Assembly: GCF_029784135.1 (NCBI RefSeq)
Contig: NC_073746.1
Coordinates: 185,323,983-185,387,982 of the forward strand
Direction: 5' to 3'
DNA from: Toxorhynchites rutilus septentrionalis
Taxonomy: Eukaryota > Arthropoda > Insecta > Diptera > Culicidae
Length of the DNA stretch: 64,000 nucleotides
Shown: piece by piece, positions 31,312 through 43,045 of the stretch
How the letters are laid out: each line of letters begins with the position of its first letter
Numbering within the stretch: position 1 is the first letter of the stretch
Program-made: the position numbers and the translations under genes
The notes under the pieces: model-generated
Told to the model about the DNA's origin: nothing
The model's input: the letters and a program-made list of their open reading frames with translations, nothing else
The model's database searches: none

Positions 31312-31502
31312 ACCTTGCGGTTATATCATAGATATAACCCACCCATTTTTTTTAAATAATGAGAATATTATATTTACACAATTTCATTCGCAATTATCGT
31401 TTGCTGCACAAAGTGCATGAAGTCCTCTTTCACGAATGTCCCCGAAAAGCGAAATTCTACGTTAAGAGGTGCCAAGCCAAAATAATTAACATCAAGCAAG
31501 AA

Positions 31503-31580
31503 GAGCGCTATCGCGCTCCCCGCGCTTTTGGCATATGACAAAAGGAGCGCTATCGCGCTCCCCCGTATTCAAAGGGTTAA
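31503..31580. repeat. Paired identical palindromes followed by AAGGGTTAA
   Basis: GAGCGCTATCGCGCTC occurs at 31503-31518 and 31545-31560, 42 bp apart. AAGGGTTAA follows at 31572-31580. A different palindrome with the same arrangement lies at 37740-37819. The first TTAA-flanked TIR starts directly after this. Confidence 0.7.
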
Positions 31581-33042
31581 GGTAGAAATACAGACAGGGG
31601 TTAAACAAAATAGAACAAACATTGTCAGTGACTTCTATTATAGTCTCTGCTAACAAAAACATGTCTTTTCAACAATTAATTTTCAAACGTTCAGCATAGA
31701 CATTCGATCTCAAATTTCCATTTCTCCGTTGCTATTATTACTTTCTATTATTTGAAGTGAACAATCAGGAATAACATTTTTGAATAATAATTTTTAATGG
31801 AAAGAAGACTTCGATTTTATTTTAAAACTTCTAATGACTTCGAAAAATCGTTTTCATTTTTCATTAAGTTTCAAACCTTTTCTTTTTTTAATTATATTTG
31901 TTTACTTTTGTTTTTATTAGCTCTTTGTGGTCGTTTGTCTGCTCTCAGCCAGCACAGCAAAAAACCATGCTAATCTAATATTTTAGTCAAACAAGTATCA
32001 GTTTATGCTTTTCCTAAACGAGGCTTGACGTCTAGTGAACCTGTTCACGGATCAATACGGTGCTCCTATGAGTAATAGATAACGGTACTCAGTATCAAAC
32101 AAAGTAGTCACCCACACAAGACAACGCACGGTGTGTTGATTGCATAGGAATGTGGGACAAAAATCATAACAGCAGAATTTAGCCATTGTAACACTTCGTT
32201 GTGATGGAAAAGATTGTTCATAAGTATCAGAACTACTGTTTGCATAAGTGTCTCATGTTATTTGAATAATCGCATAAGTGTCTCAAGCGACAAAATCGTT
32301 GCTCTTCTAAAACGGAAAGTTCTGATAAACTTGGACCACAGAAATCATTATTTGAGTAACTACTGGTTCAAATTATGTTGAAGTAGTTGTTTTTAAAGAG
32401 CAAAATAATCATTTGTATTATGTGATCTGAATAATCTCATGTGAAAAAGCTTTGATTGCTAAAAGAGAAAAGTATTGATCTTTTCGGATACACATTGCTG
32501 ACATTAATTTCTCATTTATTACATCAATGGCAAAAGTGTCTCATATTCAACGGATAATAAAACTAAAATTATGTGTTGATTATACTTAATATGATTTACT
32601 CTTGGAGAGGGTTTCGGAAGATTTCCCACGAAAACGAATTATAAAATACAATTTTAATATCAAAACACCACATCAAAACACATTGTTAAGTTAACACATG
32701 TACAAAGTTCAGAAAAAAATAAAAACAATGTTTTTTATCATAATCTTGTATTTAACATTGCTTTTTCAAGGAAAAATAATTCCGACCACTACGACACCCA
32801 TGCCCAAATTTAATACGACCGCAAAGGGTTAACATTAGTGCGGGCAAAACGGTTCACTTTAATGAGCAGTGATCAATCGTTCACTTTAATGAACTAGTTC
32901 TTTCGAACGGATCACTCAAGTTTAGTGTACCCAGTACCAACATTAAATCGTATAACTTTGCATATTCCATGTCGCATATAAAGCGGGATCGAATATATTA
33001 TGTCGATCAAAGTAGACATGTATACATGTATACATAATCTAG

Positions 33043-33405
33043 TCTATATATATAAAAATCTCGTATCACGATATTCGTGGTCGAACTCCTCCGAAACGGC
33101 TCGACCGATTTTAATGATATCATACTCAAAAAACTTGGTAGACATGAGAATAGGTCGTAAAATATATTTGATACCGCTAGGATACCGATTACTTTATATT
33201 TGATACCGATTAGGGTGGTCCCATGCAAATAAAATCTGAATAACTTTGTTTTCGTATTTTTTTTGCATAAATTTGGCTTGAAAAAAAACTTATTACCATA
33301 TATAACCAATTTTCACCCTCATCTCCTTTTTTTATCGCGATATTTGTATTTTATATTCACTAGAAGTAATTTATATGGCAGAACAAAGTTTGCCGGGTCA
33401 GCTAG
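33043..33405 (+). mobile_element. Short non-autonomous Helitron
   Basis: Starts TCTATATATATAAAAATCTC and ends GCCGGGTCAGCTAG followed by T. The TC start and CTAG end match the TC...CTRR termini of canonical Helitrons, and this start/end pair is common in insect Helitrons. The 363-bp body contains no Rep/helicase. It is distinct from the palindrome-ended helentron-like family. Confidence 0.8.
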
Positions 33406-34834
33406 TATAATTGCATTCAGAAATCTGATCATTCGTGCTACGAAATGTAGCAACCTTGCCTCGGCGCAAAAGAAACTTCAAAATAAGGAATCCGTATTCG
33501 TGGAGCAATTTAATCTGTATCAGATTAGCAGACATGACAATAATTTTAAATTGCTTGAATATGGATGAAAATCATTACTCGATGTTGTTTAAATACTTAG
33601 AAAACAGTACGAACTTAACGATTCTTCTATAAATCTCTTTGCATTTCCGTCAAAACTTTATCCATAATATAAAATTAGTATCAGAGACAATTTTCGTTAA
33701 ATATTTTTTCCCACTTGCAGAGAATATGTTAACATGTTCACAAAACACATATTAGAGACTAATTGCATGCTTTTCCGTACAATCTCTTTTTCATTTATAA
33801 TTTTTGTCCTAAGAGCGTGTTCATTTCACCCGAAAATTCATTACCATTATCGCTTCACAGAAATAGTTCAATGTCGAATTGCACGGCAAGGCTGTCAGAT
33901 TTGCACAAATCGATTGAACTTGAGTTGCGATTCGTTCGGGTAGTTCTGATTCGATCGTATTTCAGAATACAGGGAAATAGTTGATCAGTAGATAGATCTT
34001 GAATTTCCGAGGAAATTACTCTATCCTTTTGCTCAGAGTGTATTTTGTCGACTAACCAAGCAAAAAATGTGCGTATAATGCCATCCTCGCTTTAGTCATT
34101 CAATTGTATACATAATTTTATTTACAATACTAATTGAAACATGTTGGACGAAATACGTGTAATTTTGTAATGGAGCCCATTAAAGACTACTTTTCTTTTG
34201 TTTGAACACACGTGCTGTCATTTGAACAAAGGCTGTGTAGGTGTTACTCATGATAGCGTCTCGCTATCATTCCTCGAACCGCTTCTGTTGATTGTGTCAT
34301 ACGAATCGCAGTCGTTCGCTCTCTACCTTTGCGAATATGTTGACCATGGATGATTGGCACAGCTCAAGACATCCTAGAATGACGTTGTCCTGACTGCGCC
34401 AATTCATCAAACGACACATAAGAATCCATCGAGAGCACTAATTTGTTTGTTTCGTCTCCTCCAACCACATAATATTAAAATATTAATTCAAAATGAGTAA
34501 TGATGTTCCTAATAATTAAAGTAACTGTGGCGCATTGGATCTACACACGTGCTCTTCAGTCGATTTTTTATCAGGATTGACGACGATAGCGTGAATATTA
34601 TTTTGCATTCCGAGCATGTGTGTGATTAGAATAATTTCAATAATTCATTGTGCTCATCCAAAAACGCTTCCAGCTCGCCGGCGATATTCCTAGTTTTAGT
34701 CGAATTGAGGTTACTTGCGTATGTGTAGGTTGAAATTCGATGAAGAGGACGAAGTGCTATCTGGCATTAACAACGTAAATAAATTCGTCCTGTTTAAAAA
34801 ACGAACGACGAATCAATTATTTTGTATCGTTTAT

Positions 34835-35163
34835 ATAAAATACAAATATCGCGATAAAAAAAGGAGATGAGGACCACCCTAATCGGTATCAAATATAAAG
34901 TAATCGGTATCCTAGTGGTATCATATATAGTTTACGACCTATTCACATGTCTACCAAGTTTTTTGAGTATGATATCAATATGGCGATAAAAAAAGGAGAT
35001 GAGGACCACCCTAATCGGTATCAAATATAAAGTAATCGGTATCCTAGTGGTATCATATATAGTTTACGACCTATTCTCATGTCTACCAAGTTTTTTGAGT
35101 ATGATATCATTAAAATCGTGTCTCGTGTCACGAACATCGTGACACGAGATTTTTATATATATA
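34835..35163 (-). mobile_element. Truncated Helitron fragment with 132-bp tandem duplication
   Basis: In inverted orientation it shares the TATATATAAAAATCTCGTGTC start (35163 leftward) and the body of the Helitron at 33043. A 132-bp stretch is repeated in tandem (34851-34982 and 34983-35114), each beginning GCGATAAAAAAAGGAGATGA. The CTAG end is missing. Confidence 0.7.
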
Positions 35164-36180
35164 AAATGCGAAAACCCCGATTTCAACCATCACGATACAT
35201 CAAGTCGTAATACGGTATAACAATCATCGGTTCTAGGATATACAGTATCGTAAATCGAACTAATCGACATCATATATGCATATAAGGCAGATGCAGTTCG
35301 TGAGTCGCATAGACGTATTCACCCATACCTTGCTATACGGCCGCTCTTTATACGGCATTTCGCCATAACAGCCCTCTTCAATTAAGGCACGTTTTCGATT
35401 TACAGCCTAAAATTGTTTCGCTATAACGGCAACATTTTTTTTTCGATGTCGATATTAATACATAATTAATGGAACATGAAGGTGTTTCATTTTTGATTAT
35501 AGATTATTGTTGGGTTTTTGGAGTCTGTTATTTTTTTATGTACAAATAAAATGAAAAGATAATATGTATTTTGAATGATAAACATAATTTTAATAATAAT
35601 GTTACATATTTTCCGTATCTAGAACCGATCCGATTGAATTTGTATGAATTTGTATTAGAATAATTGATTCCTTATACGGCTTTTCGCTTTGCGGCCAAGT
35701 TTCGTGGAACGTATCTGAGCCGTAAATCGAGGTATGAGTGTAACCCGACGTTTCATGCAATCTGAAGACACTTGACGTCGAAAAAAATTCGAAAACCCCG
35801 ATTTCCTTTATTTCCCCTTTGGGGGTTTGTTCCATTTGGTTAAACCCCTGTCTGTATTTCTACCTTAAGAGAGATGTTCTAATTTTTTGGCTAAGTCCCA
35901 AAAGGTCGATTTTCGGTCTAAATTTTTGACGTAGGATTACGTCTTTCGGGAACATATTGGGGTACAAATTGAAAAATGAAAATCGATCGCATCGTGAAAA
36001 ATGTCCAATTTCAAACGCTTGTTACTCATTCATTTCATGGTGGATTGATGAGATTTTTGCATCAAACGATTACGGCACTCCATAACAATTTTTCACATTG
36101 AATAAAATAGTATATATCATATAACTAACTATCGAACAATTGAAAAAATTCAACCCCTATCCAAACAGAGATACCCAGTC

Positions 36181-36203
36181 CTGATTGGTCGAAATTGACG
36201 TCA
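36181..36203 (+). promoter_or_regulatory. Putative histone-type promoter elements, module 1
   Basis: CTGATTGGTC (inverted CCAAT) precedes a perfect TGACGTCA at 36196-36203. In module 2 the same block is followed by TATAAAAG (38278-38285); module 1 has lost about 13 bp including that TATA box. Confidence 0.45.
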
Positions 36204-36895
36204 TTTCTTTTTCGCGCCCGATTTGTTCTCTCACCGGCTAGCTGCATGACAAATCGAGTAGGAGGCGCCTACTTCACACATACCAAATGGAGCGTTCGTG
36301 GATTTTATTCATTTTTACAACGGACGTGGAACGGACAACAACAAGTGGAGAGCAGCAGCAGTGAAAGCGGCTAATATATAGGCGAGCATAGAAGTTGAGC
36401 AGTCAAAATGCGAGCTGTGTCTCACATCGAGCTTCTATGGCAGCATAAGCAGCGGCAAACAGTAGCAACGGTTGTTGAAACCGGTCTACTACTAGTGGCA
36501 GAAGCAAGCATCACGAGCGGATCGTTTCAGGCACTCTCTCTCCGTCAGAAGTGCGAGAACGTTTCTTGGCATCGTGAAAGTGCAGTATCGAATCTGAGCG
36601 GCCAACAATTAAGATGTGTCTCACATAAGTGGCAGTAGCAGCAGCAGCGGCGGTAAACATCGAGGCTGAACCTCAACAATCGAGCTGTGTCTCGCATCGG
36701 TCCACTACTGTTGGCAACAACAAACATCATGAGTAGAGAGTTTCAGGCATGCTCTCTTTCTCTACTGCTGCTGCTGCTACTGCTACTGCTACTCAGTCAG
36801 ATTTCTCATTCTTGTTGGACGCTCAGATCGATAAAACATATGTGTTTCTAGTGTGCATTGCTGGTACTCCTGTTCACATCAACCAATACAATTGG

Positions 36896-37136
36896 ATGCG
36901 GTTATGGAGGTAAATGAGACAAAGGATCCGGTTGAGGAAGAGTGTATCGCAAGGTTCCACATGACAACATCCAGTGTATCAAACCCGCTATCCGTTGTTT
37001 AGCTCACCGTGATGGTGTCAACGAAACCCTCGCAAACCGACGCACAGAAGTCGAAGATGCCAAAGCCAAGGAAAGCAGCAGCGACTCAGAAAAAACTACC
37101 GCTGCCAAAAAGTTAACAACTGCTACATCCGACTGA
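36896..37136 (+). pseudogene. Histone H4-like remnant 1
   Basis: The segment encodes RKVPHDNIQCIKPAIRCLA followed by HRDGV, a clear match to the H4 block [20 protein letters not shown]. Upstream, ATGCGGTTATGGAGGTAAA corresponds to the H4 start region (RGKGGK) with frame shifts. After the DGV block similarity to H4 ends, and a Lys/Ser/Thr-rich tail (KAKESSSDSEKTTAAKK) runs to TGA at 37134-37136. That tail looks H1-like only in composition. The histone fold helices 2-3 are missing, so it is not a functional H4. A histone stem-loop follows 51 bp after the stop. Confidence 0.82.
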
Positions 37137-37186
37137 AACCTCACATTAGCACGCAGCAGATTCCGTACAACCCATTTAACCATTCC

Positions 37187-37228
37187 AGTCCTTTTCAGGA
37201 CTTTCGATATTGCTTTGAAACGAAAGAG
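37187..37228 (+). promoter_or_regulatory. Histone 3' stem-loop and downstream element, module 1
   Basis: AGTCCTTTTCAGGACT (37187-37202) folds as a 6-bp stem with a TTTC loop, the shape of the replication-dependent histone mRNA 3' signal. A purine-rich GAAACGAAAGAG at 37217-37228 fits a U7-binding histone downstream element in sequence and spacing. The outermost pair is A-T rather than the usual G-C, yet pairing is retained. Confidence 0.75.
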
Positions 37229-37412
37229 TTTAATTTATTGTTTTCCACTTATCATAAAAATGATATAAAACTACGATCAAAAATACTGTTTACTTTTACA
37301 TTTTCTTTGATTATGTGCAACTAACAGGAAACTTATCACGTCAGAAACATACTTTCCATCAACCAACCTGACTGGATGCGGTAAGGGAGGCGAATGATAT
37401 ATATATTGTATC

Positions 37413-37524
<112 letters not shown>

Positions 37525-37739
37525 CGCGACGGCTCCGGTCATGCCTCAAGGAATTTTCTAAAATAATATTTTGCCGATGCCTTTGCGCGAACTACACGGG
37601 CGAGTAGCACCATAATAGCAAATCAAATGTCGATGTTCGTGATATGGGTGCTCCGCCGAAGTGCTACCCCTGTACGGAGCACTGTGCCGAAAAGTATGCA
37701 CATCGCGCTGGTGTGATCGAAGAGCAGTATGAATTTCAT

Positions 37740-37819
37740 GTCGTCTAAAGACGACGCTCGTACACACAGCTCGTTGCGCGGATGTCGTCTATAGACGACG
37801 CTCGTAACGGAAGGGTTAA
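37740..37819. repeat. Paired palindromes followed by AAGGGTTAA, second locus
   Basis: GTCGTCTAAAGACGAC (37740-37755) and GTCGTCTATAGACGAC (37784-37799), 44 bp apart and each followed by GCTCGTA. AAGGGTTAA lies at 37811-37819. The architecture is the same as at 31503, with a different palindrome. Confidence 0.7.
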
Positions 37820-38183
37820 CCATCAATAACTACGCTTGGCAACATTGACATCTGGCAATTTTCATATAAGATTTTTCCCCCGCATGTTAAAAGTGGTTTT
37901 TCATGTACATAAAAGCGCAGCGTAGTATGTCAACTGCTTCCCGGATAGAAAATAAATGATCGTTAGAAAATAAATGAGCGACCCGTCCAATTTCAAACGT
38001 TTATTGCTCATTCATTTCATGATGGATTGATGAGATGAGATGTTTGCATCATACGTTGTCGGCACTCCATAATAATTTTTCACATTGAATAAAATAATAT
38101 ATATCATGTAACTAACAATCGAACAATTAAAAAATCTCAACCACTATCCAAACAGAAGATACCTAGGCCTGATTGATCGAAAT

Positions 38184-38285
38184 TGACGTCATTTCTTTTT
38201 CGCGCCCGATTCGTTCGTTCACCGGCTAGCTGCATGACAATCGAGTAGGAGGCGCCTACTTCACACATACCAAATGATATAAAAG
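38184..38285 (+). promoter_or_regulatory. Putative histone-type promoter, module 2
   Basis: TGACGTCA at 38184-38191 and TATAAAAG at 38278-38285, upstream of the second H4-like remnant. The distance from TATA to the H4-like ATG (about 570 bp) is far longer than in a normal histone gene, so the promoter may serve the element rather than H4. Confidence 0.4.
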
Positions 38286-38849
38286 GATGGAGCGTTCGTG
38301 GATTTTATTCATTTTTACAACGGACGTGGAACGGACAACAGTGGAGAGCAGCAGCAGTGGACGCGGCTAATATATAGACGAGCATCGAAACTGTGTGGTC
38401 AATAGGCTAGCTGTGCCTCACATCAAGCTTCTATGGCAGTATAAGCAGCGGCAAACTATCGCGAGCGGAGCATTTCGGGCACGCTCTCTCCATCAGAAGT
38501 GCGAGCACACGCTTCTTGGAATCGTGAAAGTGCAGCAGTGAACTTCAAGACGAGCATCGAATCTGGGCGGCCAACAATTGAGCTGTGTCTCATATCGAAC
38601 TTAAGTGGCAGTAGCAGCAGCAGCGGTGGTAAACATCGAAGCCTAACATCAACAATCGAGCTGTGTCCCGCATCGGTCCAGTACTGATGGCAACAGCAAA
38701 CATCATGAGCAGAAAGTTTCAGGCATGTTCTCTCTTTCTGTTGAGCCTGCTGCTCAGTCAGATTTCTCATTTTGTTCGACGCTCAGATCGGTAAACATAT
38801 ATGTTTTTTGTGTTTTAATTGTGGTCACATCAGATCAACATCAACCAAC

Positions 38850-38986
38850 ATGACTTCATGCGGCAAGGAAGGCAAAGGAGGATCGAAGCGTATCGCAAGG
38901 TTCTACATGACAATATCCAGTGTATCAAACACGCTATTCGCCGTTTAGCTCGACGTGATGGTGTCAACGAAAACCAAATCTCGTAA
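38850..38986 (+). pseudogene. Histone H4-like remnant 2
   Basis: ATGACTTCATGCGGCAAGG aligns with the start of H4 (MTGRGKGGKG). After one frameshift the frame reads RKVLHDNIQCIKHAIRRLAR then RDGVNENQIS and stops at TAA (38984-38986). It shares the CI-for-GIT deletion and the G-to-D change in RRGGV with remnant 1, so both descend from one already altered H4 copy. The rest of the histone fold is absent. A consensus stem-loop follows at 39085. Confidence 0.85.
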
Positions 38987-39084
38987 ACGTGCCTCGGAGC
39001 TGAAACAACTTTCTATCACTGATACCGAAACTCGATTGTAACACTGGTGAAATGAACAAAAAATACCCAACAACCAAACCAAAC

Positions 39085-39120
39085 GGCCCTTTTCAGGGCC
39101 ATCAGATCATTATCAAAGAG
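39085..39120 (+). promoter_or_regulatory. Histone 3' stem-loop and downstream element, module 2
   Basis: GGCCCTTTTCAGGGCC (39085-39100) is a consensus metazoan histone stem-loop. CAAAGAG at 39114-39120 is in the position of the U7-binding downstream element. Confidence 0.85.
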
Positions 39121-39344
39121 TTTAACAGTATATTTTTTCAAACATCCAAAATCAGCCTAACAGATAGCCTAACGTAATCCTACGTCAACTATGCGGTCGT
39201 GTCTCGGACACAACCTTCTGTGACTTTTTTTTCTAGAGGACACCTGATCTCGACGTTTCATGCATTTTTAAGTCATTTGTCATCGAAAACAAAATCGATT
39301 TTCCAAATTTTCTTTTAAATGACGATTTGTTAGGCTAAATATTT

Positions 39345-39423
39345 TACGTAAATATATACCGCCATTTCTTTTATTTATATCGGTTATAAATCGTATATAT
39401 GTATGACAATAGTCGTGTTAGGT
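39345..39423 (+). repeat. Short direct repeat (TACGTAAATATATACCGCC...), copy 1
   Basis: Matches 39861-39869 plus 41269-41340, the flanks of the mariner. It therefore shows the pre-insertion site of that mariner: TACGTAAATATATACCGCC without the element. Confidence 0.75.
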
Positions 39424-39430
39424 GCTGAAT

Positions 39431-39850
39431 GAAGCTGATGATAACGCTCAGTTGTGATTTTAATTTTGTAAATAGAAGGCGTAGAATTTAAGAAGTTGTA
39501 GTTGTAGAACGTAACTATATTTCTGAAGATTAAATGGATTTACCTTGCTGTAGCAATAAATGCAGTGGCTTTTCGTAATGATGTGCTGAAACGACGAAAA
39601 ATATTGCTTCTAATCTCAGTGTTTTGAGCTGAATGCAATTTTTAGTGTGACAGTTTGTTTTGAACGATGATATTCGTTTTCTGATGAGTGACAGTGTTTT
39701 GCGATAGTGCACGAAGAGGCTATTTTCGAAATACTTCCGAAATACTATTGCTTTTGTGATCACCCATACATTTGATTATTTGAGTAAATTTTGGGGGAAG
39801 GTGCATTGTTCGATTGACTGTTGTAGAAGATAGGTAACACAAATGTTCAC
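39431..39850 (+). repeat. About 420-bp unclassified repeat, copy 2
   Basis: Second copy of the repeat at 15830-16246, same orientation. Differences include a small insertion (CCGAAATACTATTG near 39736) and scattered substitutions. Confidence 0.7.
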
Positions 39851-40054
39851 AAAATATTTTACGTAAATATTGGGTTGGAGAAAAAGAAATGTCGTATATT
39901 GTCAATATATGGCAACACTTAAACATATCTTGTGTTGTACTTATCGCATCGGGTCATACTACACGGTTATTTGAAGACGACAATCTGTGCTACAAGTGTC
40001 GTTTTGACAGTGGTGTGATTGTCCGTTTTAGTCTCAAGTTATAGCGCGTCAAAA

Positions 40055-41191
40055 ATGGAGTCCACCAAGCAAGAAATTCGCCATATTTTACTTTTTTACT
40101 ACCTGCGAGGTAAAACTGCAACGAAGGCGGCCGAAAAAAATCGTGTAGTTTATGGACCCGATACTCTAACAATTCGCACAGCATAGCGTTGGTTTAATCG
40201 ATTTTTTTCTGGTGTAGTGGCTGCCGAAGATACACCCCGTACTGGTAGGCCAATCGTCGTGGAAACCGATAAAATCGTTGAAATCATCCAAGTAGACCGG
40301 CATGTGAGCACTCGCTCGATTGGCCAGGAACTAGGTATAGACCATAAAACCGTTTGAAAGATTGGATTCCAAAAAAAGCTGGATGTATGGGTGCCACACG
40401 AGTTGACGGAAAAAAATCTTCTAGACCGAATCAACGCCTGCGATGCACTGCTGAAACGGAACGAACTCGATCCAAAAATCATCCAAGTAGACCGGCATGT
40501 GAGCACTCGCTCGATTGGCCAGGAACTGGGTATAGACCATAAAACCGTTTGAAAGATTGGATTCCAAAAAAAGCTGGATGTATGGGTGCCACACGAGTTG
40601 ACGGAAAAAAATCTTCTAGACCGAATCAACGCCTGCGATGCACTGCTGAAACGGAACGAACTCAGATCCATACCTAAAGCGAAAAAAGTCGTGGTCGAAG
40701 CGCGGTGAGCCGGCTCAAACCATCGCCAAGCCCGGATTGACGGCCAGGAAGGTTTTGCTGTGTGTTTGGTGAGATTGGAAACGAATCATCCACTATGAGC
40801 TGCTCAACTATGGCCAGACCCTCAACTCGGTTCTCTACTGTGAGCAGCTTGACCGTTTGAAGCATGCGATTGACCAGAAGCGAAAAAAAATGAAATGATC
40901 AATAGGAATGGTGTTGTTTTCCACCAGGACAACGCTCGGCCTCACACATCTTTGATGTGCTCGGATGGGATGTCCTATTGCACCCACCGTATAGTCCGGA
41001 CCTCGCACCAAGTGATTATCATGTCTTCCGGTCCATGCAAAATGCTCTTGGTGATACTAAGTTGGCTTCGAAAGAGTTTTGCGAAAACTGGCTGTCCGAG
41101 TTTTTTGCAAATAAGGAGGGGGGGGGGGATAATGAAGTTGCCCTCTAAATGGCAACAAGTTTGCGAACAAAACGACGCATATTTGACTTAA
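40055..41191 (+). pseudogene. mariner transposase pseudogene
   Basis: ATG at 40055 begins MESTKQEIRHILLFYYLRGK, the N-terminal helix-turn-helix region of a mariner transposase. In-frame stops occur at 40184 (CAG to TAG) and 40355 (TGA). A 195-bp segment (40283-40477) is repeated in tandem at 40478-40672; being 65 codons it keeps the frame. The segment with the first catalytic aspartate (TGDEKW-type) is missing before the KKSWSKRGEPAQ-like region near 40690. Later blocks HQDNARPHTS and LAPSDYH carry the second and third aspartates in shifted frames. The C-terminus (KWQQVCEQNDAYLT) ends at TAA 41189-41191. It cannot encode active transposase. Confidence 0.92.
40283..40672 (+). repeat. 195-bp tandem duplication inside the mariner
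   Basis: Both units begin ATCATCCAAGTAGACCGG and differ at only a few positions (for example CTAGG versus CTGGG). The duplication is therefore young relative to the stop codons, which both units share (TGA at 40355 and 40550). Confidence 0.92.
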
Positions 41192-41340
41192 ATTGGATAA
41201 TTTTAAGTATGCTAAATAAAGTGTCAAATTTCGATCAGAAATACGACATTTCTTTTTCCCCAACCCAATTTATACCGCCATTTGTTTTATTTATATCGTT
41301 TATAAATCGTATATAAGTATTACAATAGTCGTGTTAGGTG

Positions 41341-42997
41341 CCTATATAAGTGTCTATTCATCCAAACTAATTTGCAAGCATTTGCTATGTATGTCCTGTA
41401 AACATTAAATCGTATAAGCTGTTTATATACGGCATCACATACTCCATATTCTGGATGGTATATGGTGCGCATAACTAGCATATACATGCGAAAGTAGAGG
41501 CGATATATATGAATTAGTTTGGATGAATATACGTCTCCAATTGCCATTTGTATATATGAGAATATCTATGTTTGTAGAAATAGGAATTACATAAATAACG
41601 TTCTGTGGGAAGAGGATATAGATGTATGAAATGAGTGGCGATGATGTTGAAGAAAATCCCTCCGGTGGGATTCGAACTACGGTTTGGATTATCAAGCAGC
41701 AGTTATCTCGCACGGCTATCGGATGTATAATTCTTGAACAGCTAAAATTCGTACTTATGCTACGGAAGAGATACAGATTCAAAATACCTTCGAACCTACT
41801 GCCATCTACCAGATGGTAGATTGATTTGCCTCCTTAAATGGATACCACTACCAGATGTCGACATTTTACATATGTTATGGCGGATCTTGATGTTTCAAAT
41901 TCACAATATGATGTAATGTGTCTTCATTTACGATCTAATATGATGATGTCGATTAGTTAAATTTTACGATAGTGTATCTCATAAAACCGGCGTTATGAAT
42001 AAAAGCGGGTTTTTAGCATTTTGAACGATTTAAGATATACGAGATGTATACTTTGATCAACATTTTATACGATTGTGATTCGATCACACTTTATATACGA
42101 CTAAGAATACGCAAGTTATACGATTGATTGTTTACTGGGGATATATTGCCTCAATTTTTGCATGTATATGCTTGTTAGGCGCACAACATACTACCAACAA
42201 TTTGGAGTATATTATATATTGAGCCATATGACACAGGGATTCTTTTTTTCAGCACAAACCACCTTTGCATCACTTTTCATACGATTCAGCATTTGTATAG
42301 AAACATTGCACAATATAATATAATTTGAAAAATATTTCGACTCACTTACCGTTCAACCAGACTGCTTGCATAGTTTGCATAGAACCAACAAGGGTAAATG
42401 ATGTTGGTTTGTCCGATTTAGGGCGTTTTCACGCAACTAGTAAATGAAAATCGATTTTTCTTCATACAAATCACATATAATCAAGTTTGGGTTTAATGTG
42501 AAAGCCCCAAGTTTCTAGTTGTTAATAACCATAAGGCGTTAAAATTTTTCAATTTTTATGTTTTTTCAACGATTTTATTCAAAAAGAATTATGATCATGG
42601 TTTGTTTAGGCTTTCTTCAAAATATTGCTTTTTCTTGGGCATTTTAAAGGAGAACAGCACTCAACACAGATAAATTTTATATCTGCTACGCGCGAAGGAC
42701 ACCATAAATAAACTGTAGATTTTGTCAGAAGTCCATTTTGATCGTTAATATTTCTTTGCCGGCTCAACGAAGTGGCATGACAAAAAACTCATTCGAAAGA
42801 TGAAGATCTATGGGTGATGATTGTTACTTTATGACCCAACATTTGTTTCATCTGCTCAAAAATTGCTTTGAAAGCTTTGTGTTCGAAAAGCTCATGATTG
42901 ACACATTCATGACACTATTCATCAATTTTTTTTCAAATTATCCGTTCATTGAGAATTGTTCAGATGCAGCCTCAAACAAATAATTACTAATCCAACG
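41341..42997. other. No gene recognised
   Basis: About 1.65 kb of AT-rich DNA. Short frames show no recognised domains. No paired terminal repeats were found, although a 3' helentron-like end lies at 42998 and its left partner should fall somewhere here if it survives. Confidence 0.45.
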
Positions 42998-43045
42998 GTA
43001 GTCCTACGTCAACCATACGATTTAATCACAGATACAACCCACCTT
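42998..43045 (+). mobile_element. Helentron-like 3' end, copy 6 (left end not found)
   Basis: GTAGTCCTACGTC (42998-43010) followed by a degenerate hairpin region (CGATTTAATCACAGATACAA) and CCACC. This matches the right end of copies 1-5 in order and spacing. The left palindrome was not found within about 3 kb upstream. Confidence 0.5.

Larger units (their letters stand above)
30105..31344 (+). mobile_element. Helentron-like element, copy 2
   Basis: Left palindrome GACGTGGGACTACGTC (30108-30123), inverted right repeat AGTCCCACGT (31231-31240), and the perfect hairpin GGTTATATC-ATA-GATATAACC (31319-31339) followed by CACCC. The interior matches copy 1, with a shorter minisatellite. The 58-bp retroposon sits between the right repeat and the hairpin. 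The element abuts the right target duplication of LINE copy A. Confidence 0.75.
31581..35864. mobile_element. TTAA-flanked TIR element, 4.3 kb
   Basis: Left end GGTAGAAATACAGACAGGGG followed by TTAAACAAAATAGAACAAAC. The right end is its reverse complement with few changes, extending about 40 bp. TTAA lies on both sides (31577-31580 and 35865-35868). TTAA target duplication is characteristic of piggyBac-type elements, but the ends do not match the usual piggyBac terminal bases, so the superfamily is uncertain. No long open frame is present. The interior is AT-rich and includes Helitron fragments at 33043 and 34835. Confidence 0.65.
39870..41268 (+). mobile_element. mariner element, non-autonomous (dead)
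   Basis: 28-bp terminal inverted repeats (TTGGGTTGGAGAAAAAGAAA and its partner) differ at one base. TA precedes the left end (39868-39869). The right side reads TT where the empty site at 39345 predicts TA. The 1399-bp length is close to a full mariner (about 1.3 kb), but it includes a 195-bp duplication and has lost part of the catalytic region. Confidence 0.92.

Noticed and set aside
31581..35864. Confident piggyBac assignment
   Set aside because: TTAA flanks fit, but terminal bases do not match piggyBac and no transposase remnant was seen.
36408..36638. Open frame of 76 codons and similar frames near 38499-38770
   Set aside because: Low-complexity CAG/GCA-rich sequence duplicated between the two histone modules; the frames are not conserved between the copies.
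37055..37136. Histone H1 C-terminus fused to the H4 remnant
   Set aside because: Only Lys/Ser/Thr composition supports it; no H1 globular domain or recognisable motif is present.
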